The position numbers and the translations under genes were made by a program. 6,139 bases of DNA from the NCBI GenBank assembly GCA_002790315.1, contig PFUW01000035.1:3045-9183 (forward strand), read 5' to 3'. Position 1 is the first letter of the stretch; each line of letters begins with the position of its first letter. The notes below the pieces were generated by a model, which saw nothing but the letters and a program-made list of their open reading frames with translations, did not search any database and was not told where the DNA came from. This document shows, piece by piece, positions 1-6,068 of the stretch. The DNA is from Huberarchaeum crystalense [NCBI: Candidatus Huberarchaeum crystalense] (GTDB lineage: Archaea; Huberarchaeota; Huberarchaeia; Huberarchaeales).

Positions 1-1664
1 ACCACGGAAAAACAAGCTTGCTTGACAAAATTCGATCTTCAACAGTAACAAGCAGAGAGGGCGGAGGAATAACACAGTATATTGGCGCGACAAACATTCC
101 AATATCTCAAATTTTGCAGCAAACAACAGACATACAAGAAAAATTTAAAATAGCAGATTTTAAAATTCCTGGTTTGCTTTTTATTGACACCCCTGGTCAC
201 GAAGCATTTATTAGTTTGCGTTGTAAAGGTTCAAGTGTTGCAGATCTCGCAATCTTAGTGGTTGATATTAACAAGGGCTTTGAGCAGCAAACAATTGAGT
301 CAATTGAATTTTTAAAAAAATTCAAGGTTCCATTTATAGTTGCTGCTAATAAAGTGGATTTTTTGTATAGATGGCAATCATCAAAAGGCCTTTCAATTAC
401 TGATTCTCTTAAAAATCAAAGCCAAGAAACACTTGAAGAAATAGATACCAAAACATATTCATTAGTTGGCGCACTTTCTGAACATAAATTTGAAAGCGAA
501 AGGTTTGACCGCGTGACAAATTTCAAGCAACAGATTGCAATTATACCTTGCTCTGCAAAAACAGGAGACGGTGTTGCTGAAATCCTTCTTTTTTTGCTTG
601 GAATAGGTTCAAACTATTTAAAAACAAAACTTGAAATAGACTATAACAAAAGCAAAGGAATTATAATGGAAATAAAAAAAGAAGAAAATGAATGGGTATG
701 CAATGCAATTTTATATAATGGTATCATAAAAAAAGGAGATATAATCTTAACTTTTGGCAATAAAGGAATAATTGAAACAAAAGTGCGCGCACTCTTTATT
801 CCACGCGAAGCCTCTGAAATTCGCGAAGAAAGTTTGTTTAAGCCAGTTGAAAAAGTAATAGCTAGTTGTGCAATAAAATTATTTGCACAAGACGTCAAAG
901 AAATGATAGCAGGCAGCCCACTTGTAGTCGCAAATGAAAACCTTGAAGAAAAAAAGCGCGACCTGCAGCAAACTTTTAAACAAGAAAAAATATGTGGTTG
1001 TGAAAAAGGGATAGTTGTAAAAGTTGATACTTTTGGAGCAGCAGAAGCAATGGATATTCTTTTAAAAAAAGAGAACATACCTTTTCAATATATACTTGTC
1101 GGTGAAGTAAATAAAGAAGATGTTTCTTGTGTCAGTGACTCAAAAGAAGATGAATTTGCCGCAATACTCGCATTTAATGTTCCTGTAAATATTAATAGCA
1201 ATGTAAAAATTTTCAAAAGCAATGTTATTTTTCATTTAATTGATGAATATAAAAAATGGGTTAAAGATGTTTGTGAAGAGAAAAAGAGAAAAATATTAAA
1301 CTCTTTGCCGCAATTAGTGAAAATAAAAGTGTTGCCTAACAGCATATTTAGAAAAAAAGAACCTGCGATTATTGGTGTTGAAGTGCTTGCAGGTGTTTTA
1401 AAGCGAGGAATTAGTTTAGGAAAGGGCGGCAAACGAATCGGAGAAATAAAAGGAATGCAAGCAAACAAAGTTGATATTGATGAAGCAAAAACAGGTGAAA
1501 AAGTAGCAATGTCAATAAATGCGCGCGCAGACAAGGACTTTTCAGAAGGAGACAATCTCACCACAACACTGACAAAAGAGCAAACAATAACTTACTTAAA
1601 TCATAAGGACTGGTTGCGCGAAGATGAAAAAGATATTTTAATGGAAATTCTTAATAATAAATAG
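1..1664 (+). CDS. infB: Translation initiation factor aIF5B (IF-2-like GTPase), 5'-truncated by the window edge
   Basis: This is the GTPase that promotes ribosomal subunit joining with initiator tRNA in place. The reading frame enters at base 3 and gives 553 residues; the start codon lies outside the window. Counting from the first full codon, I see the end of the P-loop (HGKTSLLDKIR, 1-11), switch I (GGITQYIGAT, 21-30), G3 DTPGHEAF (62-69), G4 NKVD (116-119) and G5 SAKTGDG (184-190). Beta-barrel domain II follows (about 210-305). Domain III is marked by GIVVKVDTFGAAEAMDIL (336-353), and the C-terminal domain by EPAIIGVEVLAGVLKRG (453-469). The C-terminal helix ends in HKDWLREDEKDILMEI. The family is usually about 590-600 residues, so only some 15-25 are missing. 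No intein interrupts the visible GTPase motifs. It ends in TAG and converges on the EF-2 gene. The first possible start in the window, TTG at 18, is internal and not the real start. Confidence 0.97.
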   Translation, partial: HGKTSLLDKIRSSTVTSREGGGITQYIGATNIPISQILQQTTDIQEKFKIADFKIPGLLFIDTPGHEAFISLRCKGSSVADLAILVVDINKGFEQQTIESIEFLKKFKVPFIVAANKVDFLYRWQSSKGLSITDSLKNQSQETLEEIDTKTYSLVGALSEHKFESERFDRVTNFKQQIAIIPCSAKTGDGVAEILLFLLGIGSNYLKTKLEIDYNKSKGIIMEIKKEENEWVCNAILYNGIIKKGDIILTFGNKGIIETKVRALFIPREASEIREESLFKPVEKVIASCAIKLFAQDVKEMIAGSPLVVANENLEEKKRDLQQTFKQEKICGCEKGIVVKVDTFGAAEAMDILLKKENIPFQYILVGEVNKEDVSCVSDSKEDEFAAILAFNVPVNINSNVKIFKSNVIFHLIDEYKKWVKDVCEEKKRKILNSLPQLVKIKVLPNSIFRKKEPAIIGVEVLAGVLKRGISLGKGGKRIGEIKGMQANKVDIDEAKTGEKVAMSINARADKDFSEGDNLTTTLTKEQTITYLNHKDWLREDEKDILMEILNNK

Positions 1665-1697
1665 ATTTTGATGATAAAAATTCTTAATATTAAATAG
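1645..1697 (+). repeat. 20-base direct repeat spanning the aIF5B stop codon
   Basis: Bases 1645-1664, the last codons and stop of aIF5B, recur at 1678-1697 with a single mismatch (19 of 20). The offset is 33 bases. The second copy lies in the convergent intergenic gap, so the end of the gene looks locally duplicated. The sequence is A/T-rich, which weakens the case. Confidence 0.55.
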
Positions 1698-1712
1698 GTT
1701 CTGAAAGTGCGG

Positions 1713-1758
1713 TTTGATAAATTAGAGAATATAAATATAAATGAGATTTGATAAATTA
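1713..1758. repeat. 12-base direct repeat in the convergent intergenic gap
   Basis: TTTGATAAATTA occurs exactly at 1713-1724 and again at 1747-1758, an offset of 34 bases, almost the same as the 33-base offset of the neighbouring repeat. The 107-base gap between the two convergent stop codons (1665-1771) holds no gene. It has only short T runs and no clear hairpin terminator on either strand. Confidence 0.5.
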
Positions 1759-1771
1759 AAAGACTCAAAGA

Positions 1772-3943
1772 TTATGCGTGAATTGGCGGCAATCCTTTTT
1801 TTACTCTAACTTTTGCAATAACTTTTTGCGACAAATCTTGCCTTAATTTGCTGTAATATGTGTCGCGCAAATTGAAAAATCCATGTCCGCTTGTTGTTGA
1901 TTTTAATACAGCTTCAAAACCAAATGACTCGCTAATAGGCAAATCAGCATAAATAATCGCTTGCTCCCCAACAACATCTATATTTTCAATTGTTCCGCGC
2001 AAACCATTAAGCAACTTAGTTATATCTCCAACATATGTTTCTCTTGTGTCAATTCTGATCTTCATAATTGGCTCGTAAATGCAAGGTTTTGCATCCATAA
2101 TCGCTCCACCTATTCCTTCTTTAACAGCAGGATAAACTTGTGCTGGTCCACGATGTATCGCATCTTCGTGAAGTTTTACATCAACTATTTGAACCTCAAC
2201 CCCCATCATTTTATCTCCTAATTGAGGTCCATTATTTACAGTCATTACAAAACCTTGTTTTATTAACTCAATAATTTCTTCCATTTGCACAATTCCACGC
2301 GTTAAATCAAAAAGTATACATTCATTATGAATGTAGCGCGCTCTTTTTGAGGTGTCTGAATCATAACCAAGAGTGTGCAGTTTTTCAAAAATAAAGACAT
2401 CTTTTTTTCTTATGTTGCCAGGGGGAATATCTTTTTTGACAAGTGTTTGATAAACAGCGTCAGGCAAAGGTCTTACTGAAAAGAACAAATCATTATGCTT
2501 GTTTGGTGTTCTTGCTTGAAAGGGTTGTCTGCTACTGCTTTCAACTGACTCGCGATATACAACCAATGGCTCGCTTGTTTTAACTTCTATTCCTCTTTCT
2601 TTTATTCGGGTTTGCAAAATATCTAAATGAAGCTCTCCAAGACCATAAACCAAATGCTGACCTGTTTCGCGATTTAATTCTACTTTATAAGTCGGGTCGT
2701 CTCGCACTTCTTGTGCAATTGCCTCAATTAAATTAGGTAATTCTTGCGGATTTTTTGCTTCAAATGCTTTAACAACAACTGGCTCAAAAAGATATGTGAT
2801 GTTTTCAAATTCCTCTATTGGCTCTAAAGAAATTGTTTCACCAACTAAAATATCCTTAAGTCCTGATAAAGAGAATACACTACCTGCGCGCACTTCATCA
2901 ACACTGACGCGTTTATCAATAAACTGCACTGCTATTTGTTGAATTTTTGCCTTTTGCTTTTGTTTGTTAAGATATACTTCCATGCCTTCTTTAAGTGTTC
3001 CTGAGAAAACGCGTCCATATGCAAAATTTCCATATTTTGTTGAAGAAACCGAAGTAATAGCTGCCATTAAAGGACCCGAAGAATCAGCAGTAAGCATTGC
3101 TTGACCCCAGGTAGAAGCTAAATCCCCTCTTTTCCAAATCAAAGGGATTCTTATTTTTTGCGCATCTTTTGGAAAAGGCAAATTTTCAACAACAGAATCA
3201 AAAACAACAACAGCCAAAGGCATTTTTTTGCTTAACTCCTCTTGTTTGCCTTGCTGCACTAAATCAATAATTTGCTTAAAACTAATTCCTGTTTTTTTCA
3301 TCCATTTCATTGATATTCCCCACTTTTGCTTTGCTGAACCAAACATAACTGTGTTATTTTGTAAACTTACGCGCCAATCAACATTGCTTGGTTGATATGC
3401 TGCTATAAAATTGTTAACACCATTTATGATTCCAATAAATCTTTCTTGCATTTGCTCAGATGTAATTTTAAGTTCATTGATTAGGCGATCCACTTTATTA
3501 ATATATAAAATTGGCTTAACACCAACAGAAAGAGCGGTTTTTAAGACAGTTTCGGTTTGGGGCATAATTCCATCAACAGCATCAACTAATACTATTGCAC
3601 CATCAATTGCGCGCATAGATCTTGTCACTGCACCACCAAAGTCAACATGACCGGGGGTGTCAATCAAATTAACAAGATAATCTTTACCCTCACTATTTAA
3701 AACCATTGTAATCGCAGAAGCCAAAATCGTAATCCCTCGTTGCTGCTCAACATCCCAAGCAGACATTGCACATTGTTCGCCTGCATATTTGTCAGAAATC
3801 ACTTTTCCTGCTGATAATAATGAGTCGCTGAATGTTGTTTTTCCGTGGTCAATGTGCGCTATTGTAGCAATGTTGCGAACGGTTGTGATGTCTTTAGATA
3901 AGTTCGCTACTGCATATTTAACAACTTCTTCAAGATTTGCCAT
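1772..3943 (-). CDS. fusA: Elongation factor 2 (aEF-2), GTP-dependent ribosomal translocase
   Basis: It catalyses translocation of tRNA and mRNA on the ribosome with GTP hydrolysis. The 723 residues match the usual archaeal length of about 725-735. GTPase motifs in order: AHIDHGKT (29-36), QQRGITI (67-73), DTPGHVDFGG (95-104), NKVD (149-152) and GSAK (202-205). Domain II runs from about 290 to 375. Domain III carries GLGELHLDIL (434-443). Domain IV contains LHEDAIHRGPAQ (591-602), whose second histidine, H597, is the position modified to diphthamide in archaea and eukaryotes. The C-terminal end (STTSGHG at 682-688, finishing KVRVKKGLPPIHA) is less conserved than the usual ATxGRA and ERKGLKP endings, and is short. 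The ATG at 3943 gives the family's normal N-terminal helix before VRNIATIAH. No Shine-Dalgarno site is visible; an A/T motif abuts the ATG. The stop is TAA. Confidence 0.98.
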   Translation of the reverse strand: MANLEEVVKYAVANLSKDITTVRNIATIAHIDHGKTTFSDSLLSAGKVISDKYAGEQCAMSAWDVEQQRGITILASAITMVLNSEGKDYLVNLIDTPGHVDFGGAVTRSMRAIDGAIVLVDAVDGIMPQTETVLKTALSVGVKPILYINKVDRLINELKITSEQMQERFIGIINGVNNFIAAYQPSNVDWRVSLQNNTVMFGSAKQKWGISMKWMKKTGISFKQIIDLVQQGKQEELSKKMPLAVVVFDSVVENLPFPKDAQKIRIPLIWKRGDLASTWGQAMLTADSSGPLMAAITSVSSTKYGNFAYGRVFSGTLKEGMEVYLNKQKQKAKIQQIAVQFIDKRVSVDEVRAGSVFSLSGLKDILVGETISLEPIEEFENITYLFEPVVVKAFEAKNPQELPNLIEAIAQEVRDDPTYKVELNRETGQHLVYGLGELHLDILQTRIKERGIEVKTSEPLVVYRESVESSSRQPFQARTPNKHNDLFFSVRPLPDAVYQTLVKKDIPPGNIRKKDVFIFEKLHTLGYDSDTSKRARYIHNECILFDLTRGIVQMEEIIELIKQGFVMTVNNGPQLGDKMMGVEVQIVDVKLHEDAIHRGPAQVYPAVKEGIGGAIMDAKPCIYEPIMKIRIDTRETYVGDITKLLNGLRGTIENIDVVGEQAIIYADLPISESFGFEAVLKSTTSGHGFFNLRDTYYSKLRQDLSQKVIAKVRVKKGLPPIHA

Positions 3944-3957
3944 AACTTTATTTATAA
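3944..3957 (-). promoter_or_regulatory. A/T leader motif directly before the EF-2 start codon
   Basis: Read on the minus strand, the bases before the ATG are TTATAAATAAAGTT. The same string, with one change, precedes radA, and a close variant precedes the rhomboid gene. It resembles an archaeal TATA box. However, it ends only about 7 bases before the ATG, and a TATA box would place the transcript start inside the coding region. Its role is therefore open. Confidence 0.4.
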
Positions 3958-3993
3958 TTTTTGGTAATAATCAGTATGTTTTTGGTTAGAGTA

Positions 3994-4094
3994 TTAGAGT
4001 GTTGGGTTTGCTTCTTTCATCAAGCCCAATAAATTCTTGCACAAAGTTGTTTTTCCAACACCACACACACACCATCAATTATTATATAGACCAT
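3994..4094 (-). pseudogene. Remnant of a P-loop kinase gene (thymidylate/deoxynucleoside kinase-like N-terminus), frameshifted and truncated
   Basis: On the minus strand an ATG at 4094, overlapping the last 13 bases of the rhomboid gene, opens MVYIIIDGVC. That frame then runs into a (GT)5 tract. Removing one GT unit continues it as GVGKTTLCKNLLGLMKEAN and PTL, then TAA at 3996-3994. The repaired peptide is a hydrophobic beta strand followed by a perfect Walker A motif, G-VCGV-GKT, with the DG before the loop that is typical of dTMP kinase-like enzymes. Only about 32 residues remain of a fold that needs about 200, so no active enzyme can be made. Unrepaired, the ATG frame drifts into unrelated residues and stops at TGA about 22 codons in. 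I infer a gene once third in a radA-rhomboid-kinase cluster, then lost by slippage plus deletion. The exact kinase family is uncertain. Confidence 0.55.
4063..4072. repeat. (AC)5/(GT)5 dinucleotide run at the frameshift site
   Basis: Five AC units on the plus strand (GT on the minus) lie exactly where the kinase-like frame is lost. One unit fewer restores the P-loop frame, which is the signature of replication slippage. Confidence 0.8.
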
Positions 4095-4729
4095 TCAATT
4101 TTGATTTCGCGCTTTGTCGCTTCATTCTCGTTCGCTTTTTTGATAAAATATCCGCAAATAAGACCTGCGAGAAAACCGCCGATGTGCGCGCTATTGGCAA
4201 TTGGAAGAAAGAATGATAAAAAATAAATTAAAATCAAATTAAAGAGCATCGCAACCCACAAAGGCATTGGAAAAGGAAATGGAAATACAACAACAGGAAC
4301 ATTTGGTCGCAAAATCATCAAAGCTCCAGATATTCCAAAAATCGCGCCAGAAGCACCCAGCGCAAAAATAATTTCATTGCTCATTGCAGTCTCAAGCAAA
4401 AAAGCAAGCCCTCCAACAAACCCTGTAATAAAAAAAACACTTAAAAACTTGCGCGTGCCTATAATGCTCTCAAGAAAAGTTCCCATGAACAACAGCGCCA
4501 ACATATTAAACATAATATGAGCAAAATTTGCATGAGAAAATATTGAAGTAAGGAGTGTATAAATTGCATTAGGATTACTCTGAATGTATTGCCAACTTCC
4601 AAGAGCAAAATGTTGATTTAAATAAAGCCCAAATAAAGAAAAAAACAATGAACTAACAAAAACAATAACACACACCACAGTCAAAAATATCGTTCCAATT
4701 GGAAAATGTGTGCGTCTGAAAAAAAGCAT
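4082..4729 (-). CDS. Rhomboid-family intramembrane serine protease
   Basis: A 215-residue polytopic membrane protein with the six-helix rhomboid core. Membrane segments are roughly 12-34, 70-89, 96-114, 120-140, 152-176 and 181-197. The catalytic serine is S127 in GASGAIFG (125-132), on helix 4. The catalytic histidine is H182 in SAHIGGFLAG, on helix 6. HANFAHIMFNM contains H71 and N75, matching the oxyanion-site His and Asn (H150/N154 in E. coli GlpG). The family cleaves transmembrane helices within the lipid bilayer; the substrate here is unknown. The usual L1 WR motif before the first histidine is replaced by IY. The basic, charged C-terminal tail (about 198-213) is probably cytoplasmic. 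The gene starts 32 bases after the radA stop on the same strand, so cotranscription is plausible. The ATG at 4729 gives a sensible N-terminus without a cleavable signal peptide. Confidence 0.93.
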   Translation of the reverse strand: MLFFRRTHFPIGTIFLTVVCVIVFVSSLFFSLFGLYLNQHFALGSWQYIQSNPNAIYTLLTSIFSHANFAHIMFNMLALLFMGTFLESIIGTRKFLSVFFITGFVGGLAFLLETAMSNEIIFALGASGAIFGISGALMILRPNVPVVVFPFPFPMPLWVAMLFNLILIYFLSFFLPIANSAHIGGFLAGLICGYFIKKANENEATKREIKIEWSI

Positions 4730-4743
4730 AAACTTTTTATAAA
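4730..4743 (-). promoter_or_regulatory. A/T leader motif before the rhomboid start codon
   Basis: On the minus strand TTTATAAAAAGTTT directly precedes the ATG, a variant of the motif before EF-2 and radA. There is no Shine-Dalgarno sequence. Its presence inside a probable operon, only 32 bases after radA, argues for a leader or translation signal, or else for a separate promoter. Confidence 0.35.
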
Positions 4744-4757
4744 CTTAGTAAAGTTTA
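4740..4757. repeat. Small inverted repeat between radA and the rhomboid gene
   Basis: TAAACTT and AAGTTTA form a perfect 7-base stem around the loop AGTA. The stem is nearly all A/T and no T tract follows it on the minus strand, so it is a weak hairpin and not a convincing terminator. Confidence 0.4.
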
Positions 4758-4761
4758 AGAA

Positions 4762-5862
4762 TTACTTTTTATTTTTTTCGTCAAAATCATGCACACCTGT
4801 TTCATCAACCATAAAAACAACTTCTGCATCTGGAAGGTGTGGAGCATCAATTAGTTTTGCAACGCGCTTTCCTTCTCTTCCTTTTCGCAAGTAAACCCTG
4901 TATTTTGAAGCATGACCTAAAATATGCCCTCCGATTGGTGTTGTCGGATCTCCGAACATCATTCCTGGATTTGCCATCACCTGATTTGTTCCAATAATTA
5001 CAAGCCCATATTGTTCTGCATATATTATTAGTTCGTGAAGATATTTGTTTAGTGTTTGCTGTCTATCTGCAAGTGTTCCTCTTCCTGTATATTCGCTTCT
5101 AAAATGCGTTGTTAAAGAGTCAATTACAACTAATTTTATTGGTTCGTGCTGCACATCAATCATCTCTCTAATTTTGCTATTAAATGCTAGTTGAAAATCA
5201 ATATTATATGCGCGCGCAACAAAGATATTTTCTAAGACCTTATTAGGATCAAGTCCCAAAGCAACAGCCATCTGCTTTATACGTTCTGGTCTAAAACTTC
5301 CTTCTGCGTCAACATATATACATTTTCCATTTAAGCCACCCCTATCTAACAGAAGCTGAACAGTAACAGCACATTCTTCGGCAATTTGTGTTTTTCCGCT
5401 CCCAAAATCACCAAAAAACTCAGTAAGAACACCTTGCTCAATTCCACCCCCCATCATTTGGTCAAGGGCTTTGCTGTTAGTTGTTAAAAATCCGCGTGTC
5501 GCATGATCTTTCATAAATTCATTTGCTGTTTTTATTCCCATATCAAGATGCTCTTTTGCTGCATCAATTATTCTTCCAGCTGTTAATTCGCTGATTCCAT
5601 CAAGTGCTTCAAGACTAGAAACAGAAGCCATAGCAATTGACATAGGTGTATGAAATCCATGCTCTTTTAATGTGTCTGCCATTTTGCTCCCAACACCCGG
5701 CAAATCTCTAAGTGAAAATTCCTCTTTTTTAGAGTTTTGATTTACTTCTTCTTTTATTTGCTCTGCTGCTGTTTCTGTTTTCCCTTTTTTTTCTTGCGAC
5801 TCTATTCCTATCTCTTGAATAACATCATCAACTTTACTATTTTTTTGTTTTTTTGTTGCCAT
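4762..5862 (-). CDS. radA: DNA repair and recombination protein RadA (archaeal Rad51/RecA homologue)
   Basis: RadA forms ATP-dependent filaments on single-stranded DNA and drives strand exchange in homologous recombination. The 366-residue protein has a Lys/Glu-rich tail (1-48). A helix-hairpin-helix DNA-binding domain follows (LRDLPGVGSK, 51-60; second half to about 103), then the RecA ATPase core. Walker A is GDFGSGKT (151-158) and Walker B is LVVIDS (244-249). The polymerisation/ATP-cap region is GRGTLADRQQ (260-269). Loop L2 follows TNQV (292-295), with FGDPTTPIGGHILGH (303-317). It ends RVYLRKGREGKR and LIDAPHLPDAE. The ATG at 5862 is chosen over an in-frame TTG at 5889 because MATKK fits the family and the shared A/T motif sits right before it. 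The linker reads GIKTA where many relatives have a phenylalanine (FxxA/FKSG). It is the first gene of the minus-strand cluster. Confidence 0.97.
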   Translation of the reverse strand: MATKKQKNSKVDDVIQEIGIESQEKKGKTETAAEQIKEEVNQNSKKEEFSLRDLPGVGSKMADTLKEHGFHTPMSIAMASVSSLEALDGISELTAGRIIDAAKEHLDMGIKTANEFMKDHATRGFLTTNSKALDQMMGGGIEQGVLTEFFGDFGSGKTQIAEECAVTVQLLLDRGGLNGKCIYVDAEGSFRPERIKQMAVALGLDPNKVLENIFVARAYNIDFQLAFNSKIREMIDVQHEPIKLVVIDSLTTHFRSEYTGRGTLADRQQTLNKYLHELIIYAEQYGLVIIGTNQVMANPGMMFGDPTTPIGGHILGHASKYRVYLRKGREGKRVAKLIDAPHLPDAEVVFMVDETGVHDFDEKNKK

Positions 5863-5876
5863 AATTTTATTTATAA
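5863..5876 (-). promoter_or_regulatory. A/T leader motif before the radA start codon
   Basis: On the minus strand TTATAAATAAAATT abuts the ATG, identical to the EF-2 leader except for one base. This supports ATG 5862 as the true start of radA rather than the upstream TTG, which would place the motif within the coding region. Confidence 0.4.
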
Positions 5877-5903
5877 AATTACAAATCAAAGGTGAATTTT
5901 TAC

Positions 5904-5910
5904 AAAAAAA
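5904..5910 (-). terminator. T7 tract upstream of radA, possible archaeal intrinsic terminator
   Basis: Seven consecutive T residues on the minus strand lie between the repeat-borne short frames and radA. Archaeal RNA polymerase can terminate at such runs without a hairpin. It could close a transcript entering from the right, but a single run is weak evidence. Confidence 0.25.
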
Positions 5911-5932
5911 CAGTTATAAACACAAATTTCTT

Positions 5933-6058
5933 TCATATATACTTTATATACTCTAAAAGTTTTTTAATATTATCTTTATTATCTTTATATTTATCAATTT
6001 TTCACTCAACATAATCTCTTACCACATTACTTGTGTTCATAATGTACTTTTCATTTTG
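5933..6058 (-). pseudogene. Degenerate copy 1 of a short coding element, interrupted by TGA
   Basis: The minus-strand frame reads QNEKYIMNTSNVVRDYVE, then TGA at 6004-6002, then KIDKYKDNKDNIKKLLEYI and KYI to a second TGA at 5935-5933. The paralogous copy to the right has TGG (Trp) at the position of the first TGA. The frame is closed by TAG immediately upstream (6061-6059). I do not recognise the family. The segment after the TGA is a lysine-rich, helix-like stretch, which A/T-rich DNA can also produce by chance. It may be a broken duplicate of a gene end or of a small gene. Confidence 0.3.
5943..5950 (-). promoter_or_regulatory. Candidate TATA box for radA
   Basis: The minus strand reads TATATAAA here, close to the archaeal TATA consensus. 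A start site about 25 bases downstream would fall near 5920 and leave a leader of nearly 60 bases before ATG 5862, with the T7 tract inside it. In such A/T-rich sequence, chance matches are common. Confidence 0.28.
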
Positions 6059-6060
6059 CT
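5999..6060. repeat. 62-base direct repeat, copy 1
   Basis: It matches 6078-6139 at 56 of 62 positions with no gaps; mismatches are at 6002, 6016, 6019, 6023, 6029 and 6042. Similarity stops abruptly to the left of 5999. The repeat period is 79 bases and the unique spacer is 17 bases. Confidence 0.9.
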
Positions 6061-6068
6061 ATTAAGCT

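Noticed and set aside
641-1564. Two long minus-strand open frames (641-1078 and 1232-1564)
   Set aside because: They lie entirely opposite the well-supported aIF5B gene, have low-complexity Ser/Phe/Ile-rich translations and show no family motif.
1-1664. Intein in aIF5B, as found in some archaea
   Set aside because: All visible GTPase and beta-barrel motifs are contiguous with normal spacing. Only the part upstream of the window is unknown.
1665-1771. tRNA or structured RNA in the convergent gap
   Set aside because: The gap is short and A/T-rich, with no cloverleaf arms, CCA-proximal stem or stable hairpin.
3994-4094. Programmed frameshift making a functional kinase
   Set aside because: Even after repair the frame stops at about 32 residues, far too short for a kinase, so recoding would yield no active product.
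1961-4226. Plus-strand open frames opposite EF-2 and the rhomboid gene (1961-2221, 3411-3650, 3789-3989, 3999-4226)
   Set aside because: All are antisense to conserved genes or to the kinase remnant, and their translations resemble nothing.
4706-4894. Plus-strand open frame across the radA-rhomboid gap
   Set aside because: It is antisense to the 3' end of radA and the 5' end of the rhomboid gene, with no recognisable domain.
5863-5889. Upstream TTG start for radA, adding nine residues
   Set aside because: The added residues match nothing typical of RadA. The ATG at 5862 is preceded by the same motif as EF-2 and is the better start.
5933-6040. TGA decoded as tryptophan
   Set aside because: One TGA/TGG difference between decaying copies is better explained by a nonsense mutation. 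There is no in-frame TGA in any conserved gene here.
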